The notes below the pieces were generated by a model. That model saw nothing but the letters and a program-made list of their open reading frames with translations. It did not search any database and had not been told where the DNA came from. A program made the translations under genes and the position numbers. A stretch of 64,000 nucleotides of DNA from Udeniomyces pyricola. Lineage: Eukaryota > Basidiomycota > Tremellomycetes > Cystofilobasidiales > Mrakiaceae. The stretch is from contig BCIK01000015.1 of assembly GCA_039545295.1 (NCBI GenBank), positions 248,001 through 312,000 of the forward strand, written 5' to 3'. This document shows, piece by piece, positions 33,601-45,187 of the stretch. Numbering within the stretch: the stretch's first letter is position 1; each line of letters opens with the position of its first letter.

Positions 33601-36114
33601 CCGAGCATCAACTCATCCTCCGAGTCAGATTCCAGGCCCAACGGTCCCTGACCAGCTCCGATGAGCCGACTCGTCTCGAGCATCTTCTCCCGTTCCTTGC
33701 GGCTTTTGAGTAGGTTTGCCAGCTTGCGGTCGTCAGCTCGGAAATCGTGACGCGGTTTGGTTACGGAGGAGGAAGCGGCGAGGAGAATGGTCGATGGGAA
33801 TTGGGAGTCGGACATCGCGGCAGAAGAACGAGCGGACCGGGTCGTGTAACCAGTACTCTTGAGAGGCGTTCGCGGAGCTTTGGTCAAGGTGGTTTGTTTC
33901 GAGCTGGAAAATACAGAAAAAGGGCGCGAACGAGGGACGAGGCAGGTGAAGCGAGGATCCAAAGAAATGAATGTGCAAGAGTCAACTTAAGTAAGCGTAT
34001 AGGCGACAAAAGAACGGACGTCCAACCAGCAGAAAAACCAAAGGCATCAAAGGCGGACAAAAAAAAAACTCACCCTTTGCCCTTAGATACAACGAAGCTC
34101 GGCATATCATCACTGCCATCACTATCGCTATCTTCCTCGAGCTTTTTGAGTTGTTTCGCTCGCCTCTTTCTAGCCTCCCCTTCGCTCTCGCTACTATCAG
34201 TGTGTCCTCTCTTCTTTTCCTCTTCTTCTCGGACCGACCTCTCGCGGGTCGCCGCCGCTTGCGCATCCGCGCGGATTTTGGTGAGGAGTGCAGAAGTAGG
34301 ATCAAAGGGAGCGGTAGGTGTTGTCGAGGCTTGGGGGCTGAGTGACGGGGCGTTAGGTTGGGAGAAAGCTCGAGGGCCAATCAAGGCGGACGGCAGCTTG
34401 GGGGCAGCAGTCAGAGCGCCGAGGGGGGATGAGACGGGCGGGAAAGCAGACGAGGTTGGTGTAGATGTCGAGGATGAAAGTGTAGCAGCGGTCGTGTCAA
34501 GCATGAGGACCAACGGGAGAGCTGACACTGCCGATATTTGGGATAAAGCTGGAGTTGTTGTAAAGGTAGAGTTGGGTTTGATCGACACAGCCCCAGTGAC
34601 CGCCTGATTGACGCTTACAGGCGAGGAAGGAGCCGACTCAAAGACGGTTGGAATCATCATGGAAACGTCACCTAGCGAGTCATCATTGTCCCCCCGATTC
34701 GACTTGTCGACCGTCCAATGGAAGTCCTCCAAGTCGTCGACTTCACCCAACAACGCGTCTTGCTTCTCGCCCGGATCACTCGTGCTCAGTATATCTGCCT
34801 CATACCCTTCCGCCAGGGGACCTTCTTGCTGACTTGAACGAGGAAGGTCAATGGTCGCCTTCTCAGCTATCTCAGCGTCCGAGTCGGAGAACGGTAAAGG
34901 CGTGAGAGGACTAGAGCACCGAGGGGGGACATCGATACCGTCGAAGATTGCTCTTGGGGAGACCCATGGATAGCTTGATCGAGGAGGAGTAGAGTGGATC
35001 TCAGGTCCAAAGTTGGATTGGACCGGTGTGGCAGAGGTAATGGCGATGGACGTAGAAACCAGAGGAGGAGAAGACGGCCGGAGAAAAGGCGACGTCGTGC
35101 GGGATGCATGGGCTCGGAGCGATGCTCGCGTGATCCGCGGCGTGGATACTGGCGCATCGGTAGGCACCAACCGATGGGGTGACACCGGCAGGGAGGCGAG
35201 CTGGGCGTTGGTGAGTCTTTGCGGGGATGGGCCGGACGAGATGTTGGACCGAGGATGTGCTGAGGAAGGAGCCACTGACGGCTTTGTCTTTTTGGGTGAG
35301 TGCAGATTGGGTTCGTACGGATGCATTGATCCCTGTCTACGTTTGGCCTTGGAGATTGAGCCAGGAGGGGGCCTGTAAGCGGTCGCTGAGGTAGCTGCAG
35401 CTGGAGGAGGAGTCGGGGCGTTCATGGCTGACTTTGACCGCGTCGCCATCAGTGTTGGTGCTGAAGGTTGTGCCCGAACAGGAATCTTCTCTTCTTCTGA
35501 GCTGTCTGAAGAGGAACCTCTTTGACTTCTTTGACTCTTGCCCTTGCTTGAGACCGGGTTGCCAGCGCTCGAGATGTGGGCTGGCGAGTCCTGACGCGAA
35601 CTGTTAGAAACAAGACCGACGCGTCGAGCTCCGTTTGACGACGAGGAAACCCCAACGTCCGCCACACTTGCTCGACAGATAGGTGCGCTTACGATCCCTT
35701 TTGAGGAGGGTTTGGCTGAAAGTGACATTGGAGTATGAGAAGTAGTACCCTCGTCGGTTAGAGATGGACTGGTCAACTGCCGAAAGGGTGAAGCTGGGGT
35801 TGATGCGTCGGCGCCGGAAGTAGACGTTGATTGTACTCGCGAAGCGAGATTCTTGACAGGCGGCGGGTCTGTCGTTTTCCGCTTGAAGAAGGATTTGACC
35901 GAGGGTTGGATGGTCGGTGTCTATGAGAGATCGAAGGTTGATGAGGTGATGGGACGAGGCGCATGGCAAGGAGGGGATGTGCTATCGGTGATGAGCGAAA
36001 ACTGCTGGGGAGGCAGGATAAACAGATGCGACTTGTAGAAAGCACGATAAGGACGGAGCTCACTCTGGACAGGGGCTTAGAAGGGTTGCCATTGGGCTTT
36101 GGGGTGGGAGCCAT
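30684..36114 (-). CDS. Large disordered nuclear-type protein with PIP-box-like motif and helical C-terminal domain (possible SLF2/Nse6-like)
   Basis: Start ATG near 36112-36114 (MAPTPKPNGNPSKPLSR). Exon 2 opens with TPTIQPSVKSFFKRK: QPSVKSFF fits the PCNA-interacting PIP box Q-x-x-h-x-x-F-F and is followed by basic residues. A long Ser/Pro-rich disordered region follows (about 560 residues) with Lys/Arg-rich nuclear-type signals (SKAKRRQG, ARKRRAKQLKK) and acidic Ser clusters. The next exon is charged (DDRKLANLLKSRKEREKM). From about 33150 down the protein becomes helical: TLLYPVLSAMGSQDPVLKLL, LATVVQTLPFLSKR, VLLVGCDALEPDKLSQLSLC, LKHIIIDTFARAGELVGAKI and ILTLVLNDLEQIFKAEVDRI. I traced most junctions from exon 2 to the exon near 31240 in frame (GG|C; phase 0 TAS|TLL; G|AC; CG|C; S|Q). 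The architecture recalls fungal SMC5/6-associated CANIN-domain proteins, but that name is a guess; a replication/repair role is inferred from the PIP box. Confidence 0.6.
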
Positions 36115-36366
36115 GGTTTAGAATGAGGGGAATGGCTGTAGAGCGATGATGATGTCGGTGATCAGGAGGAAATATGGATAATGGTGACGATCGAATGTAT
36201 GAACAATCGGCGCAGTTCGGCGACGGCAACGTCACGGTAATCCAGAAAATAACATATTTCATTATATTATCATGACCATGGCATGTAGCCCTTTGGGAGT
36301 TCCCAATCATATACGCATCATCACGTCCTGCCTCTCTTCTCCCTTCCTCTGAGTAAAGACAAGACG

Positions 36367-38254
36367 CTAGTGCTCGACGTGATCTTCCTCTTTAGGCAGC
36401 TCGGTACCGGAGTCCTTGGGAACATGCACGAACCAAGGCGTCACTCGCCCATTGAGCTTCCGTAAACTCTGAGGCCCATCAAATCCATTGACAAACGTAT
36501 CGTCAGCCACTCTTCGATCGAACATTCACATCTCTGCCTCATATATTCGACCAAACACGATGTTGAGAGGGATGCATCCAGGAAAGCTCGCTGGCAGTGT
36601 CTTCTAGTAGTAGCAAACTCACTTTGTGACCAAACTTTTCTTTGCCATCCCATCGGTCTTGCATTGTCTTGATTCGATCCTCCTCGTCCAGCGTCACGAC
36701 AACAAGGGATTGAATCGTCTGTGGTCGAGAGTTAGGACGAGAAAGAGCATACATATATAGGATAAGGAAGGCAAGATCACCAGGTATGTGGCTGTTTAGT
36801 CATGTGTGGTTTGTCAACACCCCCCCCCCCCCTTCTCCTTCAGCTTTGACCCCGCTTGCAAGCAGCCAACGCTTCTACGATCAAATCAGATATCAAAAGC
36901 AACAAAAACTCACCCTTGAGATTCCCTTGATTCCTTTGTACTCCTGCACTTGCTCCCAGCGCAGTTCGTCTGGATAACTCGGGTCGGGCCGGTGTACGCG
37001 GTATGACAGACACGTCGAATGAGGAAAGATCTTGGCAAGCCCAAACCATTGCGCGGAATATTCCTTATAGCCTGTGGCTTTCGCGATGGGATCTATGTGA
37101 TGATGATAAGTTGGAGAAAGGAGGGGAGCGAGTGGAATCAATGCGTATGACAAAGAAAGGTAGATTGTGATATTCCTTTCAGTGAGCTTCCATAGAGTAG
37201 ATGCAATCGCGATAGTGGAACGGGATTGTATGCTGTTCGACCTACCTTCAAAAGTCGCGTCTGCTCGCCAGCTTCGATGAAGGATTTCAGTTGTAGGCTT
37301 CGAAGCGAAGAGCTGGAAATCGAGTGACCATTAGCAAATCCACATGGCGTTATCAGGCTGCGACGTTCCTTCTGACTTCATGCTGAATAAGAGAAAGAAA
37401 AAAAAAAAAAGAAAAAAAAAGCAACTCACAGCTAGACAATCTTCAAGGACTCTGTTCCTTGCCTCGCTTAAGACAGGTTTCTCATTGTGGTCTTCGTCGT
37501 CCTTTGTCCTGGTCGGCAACCGATGGAACTGCGCCGTCGAGGTCCGCTTCGGTTGACTTTGAGGCAAGCCAGTCGTCGTACTGGGTAAGGATGACGCAGT
37601 CGCAGCAGACAAAGACGAGGATGTATGTGCTTCGGCAAGATGGGGACTGGTAGGGTTGGTGTGGAGTGACGGGGAATGATATCGGGAGTTTGTACTGTGC
37701 GAGACCAGAGGGAAGACCAGGCGGAGACCGGGGGGAATTGGATGAGCCAGGATGAGCAAGACGCAGCCAACGACGACGATAATGATGTGGATCAACCGCT
37801 TCTCACCGGATTGGATGGGAAGCAAGGCCATGTACACCTCCAGGCGCAGCTTGGATCAGACCTAGAGACCATCGCACAGGAAGCGAGACCAAACAAGTCG
37901 AAACCAGTGTTGAGTCAACTGATCACATGGCAATCGTGATTCGGCCATCGTCATCATGTACGGTCCCAACCTCTCAACGGGACAGCCCGAGACGGCTGCC
38001 GACTGACCGAGTGTAGGAAATCTGAGCTCGAAGCTCTTTCGTCGGTTGTCGGAATCGATGCCGGGGCTAGTGGGTGTGTGTTTGCTATCGTAGCTCTTGC
38101 GGATCGATGTGTACTGGCGGGGAGGCGATGTCAAGGGCGAGGCGTCGGAGGCCGTTGAGGACGTGGTCAACGCGGACGTGCGGGGGGCAAATGTGGGGTG
38201 GGCAGGAGGAATAGAAGCGCTCAAGGGAGCAAGTGAGTCGGATGAGGATTCCAT
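36367..38254 (-). CDS. Membrane-anchored SnoaL-like/NTF2-fold protein, function unknown
   Basis: ATG 38252-38254 starts a Ser/Thr/Pro-rich disordered N-terminus (MESSSDSLAPLSASIPPAHP) with YTSIRKSYDSKHTPTSP and RRKSFELRFPTLG. A following exon encodes one hydrophobic helix (LIHIIIVVVGCVLLILAHPI) preceded by GEKR. Downstream exons give VLSEARNRVLEDCLA, LFASKPTTEILHRSWRADAT, EDPIAKATGYKEYSAQWFGL and KIFPHSTCLSYRVH. They end with QVQEYKGIKGIS, IQSLVVVTLDEEDRIKTMQD and VNGFDGPQSLRKLNGRVTPW. The latter half has the feel of the fungal SnoaL-like family (a small alpha+beta barrel; E-D-P in a W-x-x-x-A-x-F-E-D-P context). A membrane helix in front of this domain is unusual. Stop TAG 36367-36369. Partner and substrate unknown. 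One intron has a 13-base C run (36820-36832) on the antisense strand, opposite to most such runs here. Confidence 0.7.
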
Positions 38255-39015
38255 GAGCTGTACGGAGTTATGAGTTGAAGGAGTGAGAATGTGAGGGGTG
38301 GTCGATGGAAGGGGAATGCAACGTAGATATCCGAACAGCCGGATCAAGGTCGAAGGCAATCGAAGGGGGCGGCGGACATCAAAGATACCGCCTACACAGC
38401 TATGACTCATCAATATCAATGATCGATCATGACTCTGCGAAGCTGCATGTTCACTGCCTGATAGTGATGAGCATGGCAGATGGAATCATATTTGTTTTCG
38501 TTTATATTCATGGAACTCGCTTCTGATTACGAGTGGTATCTGACTCCTCTCGATCTATCAGTTAGCAGCTTGCCGGCCCTTATCTTTATAGCTGCGCCTA
38601 ATTAAATCCCTGCAGTTCAACCACCACCACCCTAAACATCCAACTCTCGTCGGTCCCTTCGATTTCCATGCAGGCCAGCTAGCTAGTTGTTCGGCCAACC
38701 AGTCGTCACGGTGGCCTCTAGTCGGCAATGGTGTACGTATTAGCTAACAGCCGCAGACAGACTAGGCGGCCGTCGGTCCGATTGGGCCCGGTCGAGTTGG
38801 TCGATTGTCGATTGATGGCTGGCAACGTCACAAGCCAAGCTTTGGAGCGTTGTCGTGACTCGCTCTTGCGCTCCTGGCCCCTCCCCTCCTGGTCCAATTG
38901 ACGAGCTGCTGTGGGCACACACACTCACACACACGTACATGACGATATTCCTTCCCACTTGTACACCAAATCATATTCACGCTCACACTATCACTCTTAC
39001 TCAGCCTTCCCCATC
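38255..39015. promoter_or_regulatory. Divergent promoter region between the SnoaL-like and amidotransferase genes
   Basis: Transcription leaves this region both ways. A CA-rich repeat (about 38918-38936) and a pyrimidine-rich leader lie just upstream of the amidotransferase ATG at 39016. No certain TATA box was found. Confidence 0.5.
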
Positions 39016-41543
39016 ATGACCTCAACCGACAACGACCGCCCAGCACCACCTACCAAGGACGCTTCTCCCCCTTCGACCTCCAGCGAGGAAGAGATCACAC
39101 CCGACTCCGGCCACGCCAATCCCACCTCAAGCCAGAAGCCTTCCCGAGAATTAACCATTGCCTTCTTCAAGTGCGACAAGATTCCCGAGGAAGCTCAGGA
39201 GGCCCATGGCGAATACGAAGGTCAGTTAGGGGCTCATTATCATCCTAATTATTCGTCAACGAAAGCAAAGAAAAATAAAAGACATGGATTGACGTCTCGA
39301 CGTTTCCTGCCAAGTCATTCCTGATCCAAGCCTAGCTATACGTCCCGACTTTCGCTGCCGTATACATGCTCAACCCCCCTCCCCCCTTCTGTTCCCCTGG
39401 TATTGCTCTCTCCCTTGGATTACCCTACACCAGATGTCGTACACAATCTCTTCTCTCCTCTCCTTCCCAAAGACAGCAACATCACCCTCAAAGTCCTCCC
39501 GTTTGACGTCCTCAACGCGCGTGCGTACCCTTCCGAAGCGCAGCTCGCCAAGATTGACGCCATCGTCATCAGTGGCTCGTTCGAGGACGACGCCCACGAG
39601 GACGCCATCTGGATCCTCCGACTGGCCGGCTTCTTGATCGGGATCAGTGATTCGTACGTATATGCACCCTCTCCGCTCGTGATACAACGCGGGCAAAGAG
39701 GGGACCAATGGACATAGGAAAGGGAGCAAGAGAAGGAGAGATGCAGGCTGAGATTGAGAGCAGGGTTTTAGCGACCTTTCAGCATCCCTGACAAACAACC
39801 TTCATCAAATCATCTTTGGATTTTCTTTCCTTCACCCTTGCGACCGGTTCATCTCCGTCTTCAAAAGCTGGCCTCGAATTCGCCTGATTGGCATCTGTTT
39901 CGGTCTCCAAGTTCTCGCCCGTGCGTTTGGTCCGACAAAGATTGAAAAGAACCCCAAAGGATGGTTCGTACTTCTCACCCGTTCATTTTCTTCTTTTCCT
40001 CTCTTCTTCTTTTTTCTTCTTCTTCTTCTGTTGATTATCCTTGCGTGATGGTGGTAGTTTCAAAGACCCATATGAGTCTGAGGACTCAGAGGGTTCATCA
40101 CAGAATGCTTGTTGATCTAGAGACCGCTTGATTTTCTCTTGTCTTGGTTGGGTCCCATGAGCTTACCAGACACGTTTCTCTTTCTCTCTCTTCGCCGTTC
40201 TTGTACATGTCTTCATCGTCGGAAACTCTTCATGTGCGCACACATGGTGTCATCTTCTCGATCTGACCTTCATGGAAATCTAGGGAAGTTGGGAGTACGA
40301 GGATCGATCTCACCGATATGGGCCGCCGCATCTTTTGGGGTGAAAAGACAGAGGACAAACCTCAAGACCTTCCCGACCATCTGGTATGTCTTGGAGACTC
40401 TATCAATCTGTATCCTTCTATAGCTGTCGTCTTATTCAGGAGTGCTCTCGGAAAAGGGAAAGCGAGATGACTGTTAGATTGCCCTTGCTGACTACTACGA
40501 TCCATCATGCCTCTCCGCTTTTCATTTCCAAATCGGCGGCTCCTCGTCATTTCTTTGCTTGCTCGTACACTCCCTCTGTTCGACATTTTTTTTCCGCCTC
40601 CAGATGATGCAACGTACGTCTCTTGATCCATTCTCAGATCACATCTGTTGCCTGCTCTCTTGCTTGACGTTTCTATCTTTCTCGCTAAAATCATATCTTT
40701 GAACAACCCTCCCCCCCCCCTTTCTCTCCTCTCTAGAAATCCACTCGGATATCGTCTCTTCCCTTCCTCCATCCTTCACCCTCCTCGGTACCTCGGACCT
40801 GACGCCGATTCAATCCATGTGCCTCTTCTACCCCGCCAACACCCAAGCCTCGGACGGTCAACCGACGCCGGACGAACCCCTCGGCGAGCGCGTCGCGACG
40901 ACCAAGGACGTCGATGGCGACGGCGATGGAGACGGTCAAGTACCCGCGTTCACCCATAGCGAAGCGTGTACGTTGCCGCCCGAGCCTTGGAGACGCGTTC
41001 ATATCTTGGCCATGCAAGGTCGGTCGCTATCCCTCCCCCTCGAGCGATACTCCAACATCAGTGGAAACAAACTTTTCTACTTCATAGGCTGACGCAAGCG
41101 ATTGTTCTGATTTTTTTTGCAGGACATCCCGAGTGGTACGTTTTATTATTATTATCCTGCCTCCTGCCCTCTTCCTGCCCTTCTCTTCCCCTCTCCCTCC
41201 CTTCCCTTTACCTACGTGCTTTTTATCAATCCCAGTTCATGCGATGTCCAAGACGAATCATCATCCCTTTTCCCAGATCGCACTCACACCCTAATCCCTC
41301 CACACTTCCCATCTGGTCTCTCTCATTTACCCCCCCCCCCGTTCCTCTCCCTATCTCAACTACTTCCCGTACCTTACCTCTTCCAGGCACAAAGGCATCC
41401 TTCACCCTCTGATCGACAACTACGAGCGCGATGGGACGTATACCCCTGAATTCGCCGCTCAAGCTCGGGATCGGGCCTCGGCTCATCATGACGGCGAGCG
41501 CTTGGGCAAGATCATCCTCAGGGTCTTGGGCGTCGGTCAGTGA
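39016..41543 (+). CDS. Class I glutamine amidotransferase-like protein
   Basis: Stand-alone type-1 glutamine amidotransferase, similar in layout to yeast proteins of the YLR126C type (family knowledge, not a search). ATG 39016. The N-terminus is a Pro/Ser-rich extension, then TIAFFKCDKIPEEAQEAHGE. Exon 2 gives LKVLPFDVLNARAYPSEAQL and DAIVISGSFEDDAHEDAIWI. Exon 3 holds the nucleophile motif GICFGLQVLARAFG (Cys before F-G). The next gives STRIDLTDMGRRIFWGEKTE. A 10-nt microexon (40604-40613) joins DHL to MMQQIHSDIVSSLPPS. Then TLLGTSDLTPIQSM, HILAMQGHPEW with the catalytic His (followed by W) and DNYERDGTYTPEFAAQARDR. Stop TGA 41541-41543. Cys and His are present; I did not confirm the Glu (likely the EF or EW near HPEW). 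Substrate unknown. Introns carry C runs (40711-40720; 41332-41340). Confidence 0.87.
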
Positions 41544-42030
41544 GTGAAAAGTGAGGAAAAAAAACAGGGGGAGGGGGGGAGGATTCGAATCGATTCGGGA
41601 TTTGGGGAGTTATGAATGGAGTTTTGGAGGAAGGAGAAGGGGTGGGAAGGAGTAAGGGAAAGAGCAGGTAAAGAATGAGACGCATGATGGGTGTAGTTGG
41701 TCACGTGTGATGCTCGATGAGACGAGTGGAACACCGAGAATGATGGAGTCTACGAACTATACAATACATTCATGAACCATCTGTCGACGTACATACGAAC
41801 GCACATACAACTTGACACAGTCAGACTCAGCTCCTTCGGTCTTCGATATATTCGCGGTCAGCGTTTCAATCAGATTTCTATCGCACGGACAGACGCAAGT
41901 ATGCATGCCCAAGTTTCGGTTCTCTTTTCCGTCGTCGGCCGTGGATATAAAGGTACATGCCATACAACGGGTACCAAGTACGATCACAGGAGTCTTGAGG
42001 ACCATCATAGAAACGCGAGCAAGAGATGTG
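41544..42030. other. Convergent 3' intergenic region
   Basis: This lies between the stop of the amidotransferase (+) and the stop of the SDR gene (-). It holds 3' UTR sequence with short A and G runs, and no coding potential. Confidence 0.5.
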
Positions 42031-44123
42031 TCAGTGGAGAGAGGGAGAGGGAGTTAAAACCAATTGGCCTGCATCGAGAACTCGTTGGAGCTCGAGGAGC
42101 TGCCCTATCGTCGCATCAAACGTCTCCTCTCTCTTGCGATCTAGGAAAAGAGATACAGCAAGCCGACGGCACGTCGCCGAGCCCAAGTCAGTATCAGATA
42201 CAAGATTGACAGTACAGATCAGCGTCTGAAGGGAAAATGGGTTGACCCATCAAGACCCCAACGATGTTTGCGTGCGAATACCTATGAGACAGAGAGGTTA
42301 CTACTGACACTTGGTAGTGACGCCGATGCCGAGCTCTTTGGCTGTCTTGGAGGTGTCAAGTTGATAGAACGAGCCGGTGCCGACGAGGGTCTTTTGACCG
42401 TCATGTGGCAAAGGGATTTGATGGGAGATGCTGGGGAACTATCATCCTCAAACAGATACATGCAGTGGGCACAAACCGACGATGCAGGCAACATGTCAAG
42501 ATATACCAGAAATACAGCATAACACTTGCTCCAGTCATCTCTTCTCTCCAAGAAGTACGAATGATTGTACAGTGTTCAAGTGATCCTAAGTATCACTTAC
42601 CTGAGTTCGAGCGAATTGGGCGAGCCAAGTGTTATCGTACTCGCCTCCGGCCACGATGAATCGACCTGAGAGACATCTTTCTGCTGTGAGAACGTGAGCG
42701 AGCGCGACGTCTCGGACATCGGCAAACCAAGGGAAGGAAGTCGCAGGGATACCCGTCTTAACGCGGGTGCCGTTCACGAGCTCCCAGAGCATGGCTGTGG
42801 ACAAGTTGAGTTGGCTAAAGCCGTAGCGAAAAGGGGTGCAAAGTGGGCCAAAGACCATAGGAGGGCTGTCACAGCGTGAAGATAGAATTGCCATGCACAG
42901 ATGATGAGGGAAGGAATTAGTAAAGAAGAAGTAGAGGGATATATGTGATACGACACGGCATTCAACACAGAGATATACAGAGGGATCTGACCAGATGAAG
43001 GCGCAGGTGAATCGGGCCTTGGAAGCAATCTCTTGAGCCGCCTTCTCACCCATCATCTTGCTCTGACAGTACCAGACCATTCGATCGTTGCTAGACTTGG
43101 CCTCATCGTACGTCATGGGATTCCAGTCGGCCTCGGTGTAGATTCTGTTGCCCTGCTGCTCGGCGGGCATCCTGAAATCGCCGATCGAAGCTGGATTGAG
43201 CACATGGTTGAGTTTGGAGGGTTCACCATGGTTGAAGCAAGGCAAGTGACTCGTGAGTACATGATCATTTGGTTATGAAACAGCATTCCATCCAGAGCTC
43301 AGCTGATGATTGAAAAGATGGTCATACCGAAAGATGACGTCACAACCACATGTCGCACGCACTTCTCCTTGGCAGCCGCGTTGAGGACATTGCAGGTGCC
43401 GTGCACGGCTAGAATCACGTGTCAGACAGAAACAAATTCATTCAGTCCCGAGGAGGTATTGACGACACAAGAGATGGATTTAATGTGGTACATGAAAGGG
43501 GCAGACATCGTGAGTCATGATTTGCAATCTCAATCACATGGAGGCCATAGGCCGCAGTCGACCGAGAGGTCGGATCTTGAATCTTGAAGGGACATCTCAC
43601 CAGGTATGATGTAGTCTTCCTCGAAAGACTGTCCTTTACCGTGGAAGGGTGATGCGATGTGTGCGATAACATGGCAGTCTGTTATCGGAGAAGGGGCGGA
43701 CCAAGATCGGGGGCGAGGAAAGGGAAGAAATTCAAGGGAAAATGTAGAATAGCAACGGGTGCACAGAAAGAAAAGCCACATCAGTCTAGGTGTCCTCCGA
43801 ATACGAGCCGACTCCTCTCTACCCACCTCTTCAAGGAACAGGATGTGAAAAGACTCACTTTTGACAGCCTCAGTAAAGTCCTGCTCTGCCACGTCCTCGC
43901 AGAGATAGCTCTCCAACCTACTAGCAAACGGCGCAAAGAGCATGGACGTCGCGAGGTCTTCGAATCTCGATTGAAGACGAACGGTCCCTCGGACGATATA
44001 GCCTTGGTGAAGGAATGAAAGAGCTACGTGAGAAGCCACGAAGCCGGTGATGCCTGTGATGAGGACCCTCTGGCCTTTGGTGGTAGGGAGCAACTGAGAC
44101 TGGTAGACTGGGTAGCATTGCAT
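42031..44123 (-). CDS. NAD(P)-dependent extended SDR (GRE2/dihydroflavonol-reductase-like)
   Basis: Predicted NADPH-dependent carbonyl reductase of the extended short-chain dehydrogenase family; the substrate is unknown. ATG 44121-44123. The Rossmann nucleotide-binding motif is RVLITGITGFVASHVALSFL, then GYIVRGTVRLQSRFEDL. Next come CHVIAHIASPFHGKGQSFEE and AVHGTCNVLNAAAKEKCVRH, with VVVTSSF after it. Then follow IYTEADWNPMTYDEAKSSND and the catalytic Y-x-x-x-K as WYCQSKMMGEKAAQ. PMVFGPLCTPFRYGFSQLNL and FPWFADVRDVALAHVLTAER are typical of GRE2-like enzymes. The C-terminus is LPHDGQKTLVGTGSFYQLDT, then FDATIGQLLELQRVLDAG. Stop TGA 42031-42033. The catalytic set looks intact. No membrane helix or signal peptide, so cytosolic. 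It stands alone, so no biosynthetic cluster is suggested. Confidence 0.9.
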
Positions 44124-45187
44124 GGTCGACAAAGAGGGAATCAATGCCAAGTAAGAGTGATATACAAGTGGATGTAGGGAGGGAGAAGGTATTGGGTGGG
44201 ATGAAAACAGCTGAGGAGATCGTTGGGCGAGATCCGAAGGCAACGGTCGTTATGGTTCGGAAGCGAGATCCGAGCGGAAAGTTAGCGATAGCAAAGAAAT
44301 AGAACCATCATAATTAATTGCTGTTCGAAACACCTTCTTCTTCTTGCCCATGAACGAAGATAACTTGACGAATGGTCTCTGGCTGACTGTCTTCGGAACG
44401 ATGACACGGGTTAGCGTTACGTTGAGCGCTGCCAAACGATGTGTGCAGCTTGCGGTGCGTTACTAGAAAGGCGGCTCTGGCACATTTAGCGCATGCAATC
44501 TTCTCTCATTTGGTCACCAAAGTGGACGTATCTAGTCTACATGATCGATCAGTAACGCGTCGCGGCCAAAGCTGCAGGACATGACGAGGCCAGATGATGC
44601 CATATGACGTTCCTTGGTGCATTTCCTGGGTGAGGTCGTGTACGATGGTCCATGGACTTCATATAGAAGGCCCGAACGAACAAACAAGATGGCAAGACCA
44701 TCTTATAGGCTAAAGACGAAGACAAAAACGAAAAAAGAACACAACTCGAATTAGTAGTGTCATCCTACACAACCTCATTCACAAGAGGGGAGGAAAGGAA
44801 GGGGGGGGGAGGGGGGGAAGAGAGGGGACGGTGACTAACGAACCCGAGGAGCAAGCAGCCCCGAAAAGACAGATAAATACGTTAAGACGGATACAATGTA
44901 AATATATATGTTTCGGGCAGCTAAGGTGTAGGAAGATGATGTGGATAAGTTAGGGTGAGTGAAAGACGAGTCGATCACCAGTTGACGAGAAGAAAAAGGT
45001 GGAGAAGGTGATAGTAATTGTGTCCAAGAAAGAACATGAAAGAGTCTAAGGGGAAGCAGGAGGAGAGGGCGTGGGAGCGAAACGCCTGAAAAGGGTGGAA
45101 CTATGAGGGCTCTGATAAGAGTTGGATAAATACATAAAGACTTCCCCTCTCCCCTTCCTCCCTTATGTTCGCTGATAAGATCTAATC
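44124..45187. other. Intergenic region, no gene recognised
   Basis: Both flanking genes are on the minus strand. The part near 44800 has short G runs in A/G-rich sequence. I see neither coding potential nor an RNA gene. Confidence 0.5.

Noticed and set aside
33747..34607. 286-codon open frame on the + strand
   Set aside because: It is antisense to exons of the large disordered protein on the minus strand; Ser/Glu-rich composition mirrors the opposite frame, and the minus-strand splicing is consistent.
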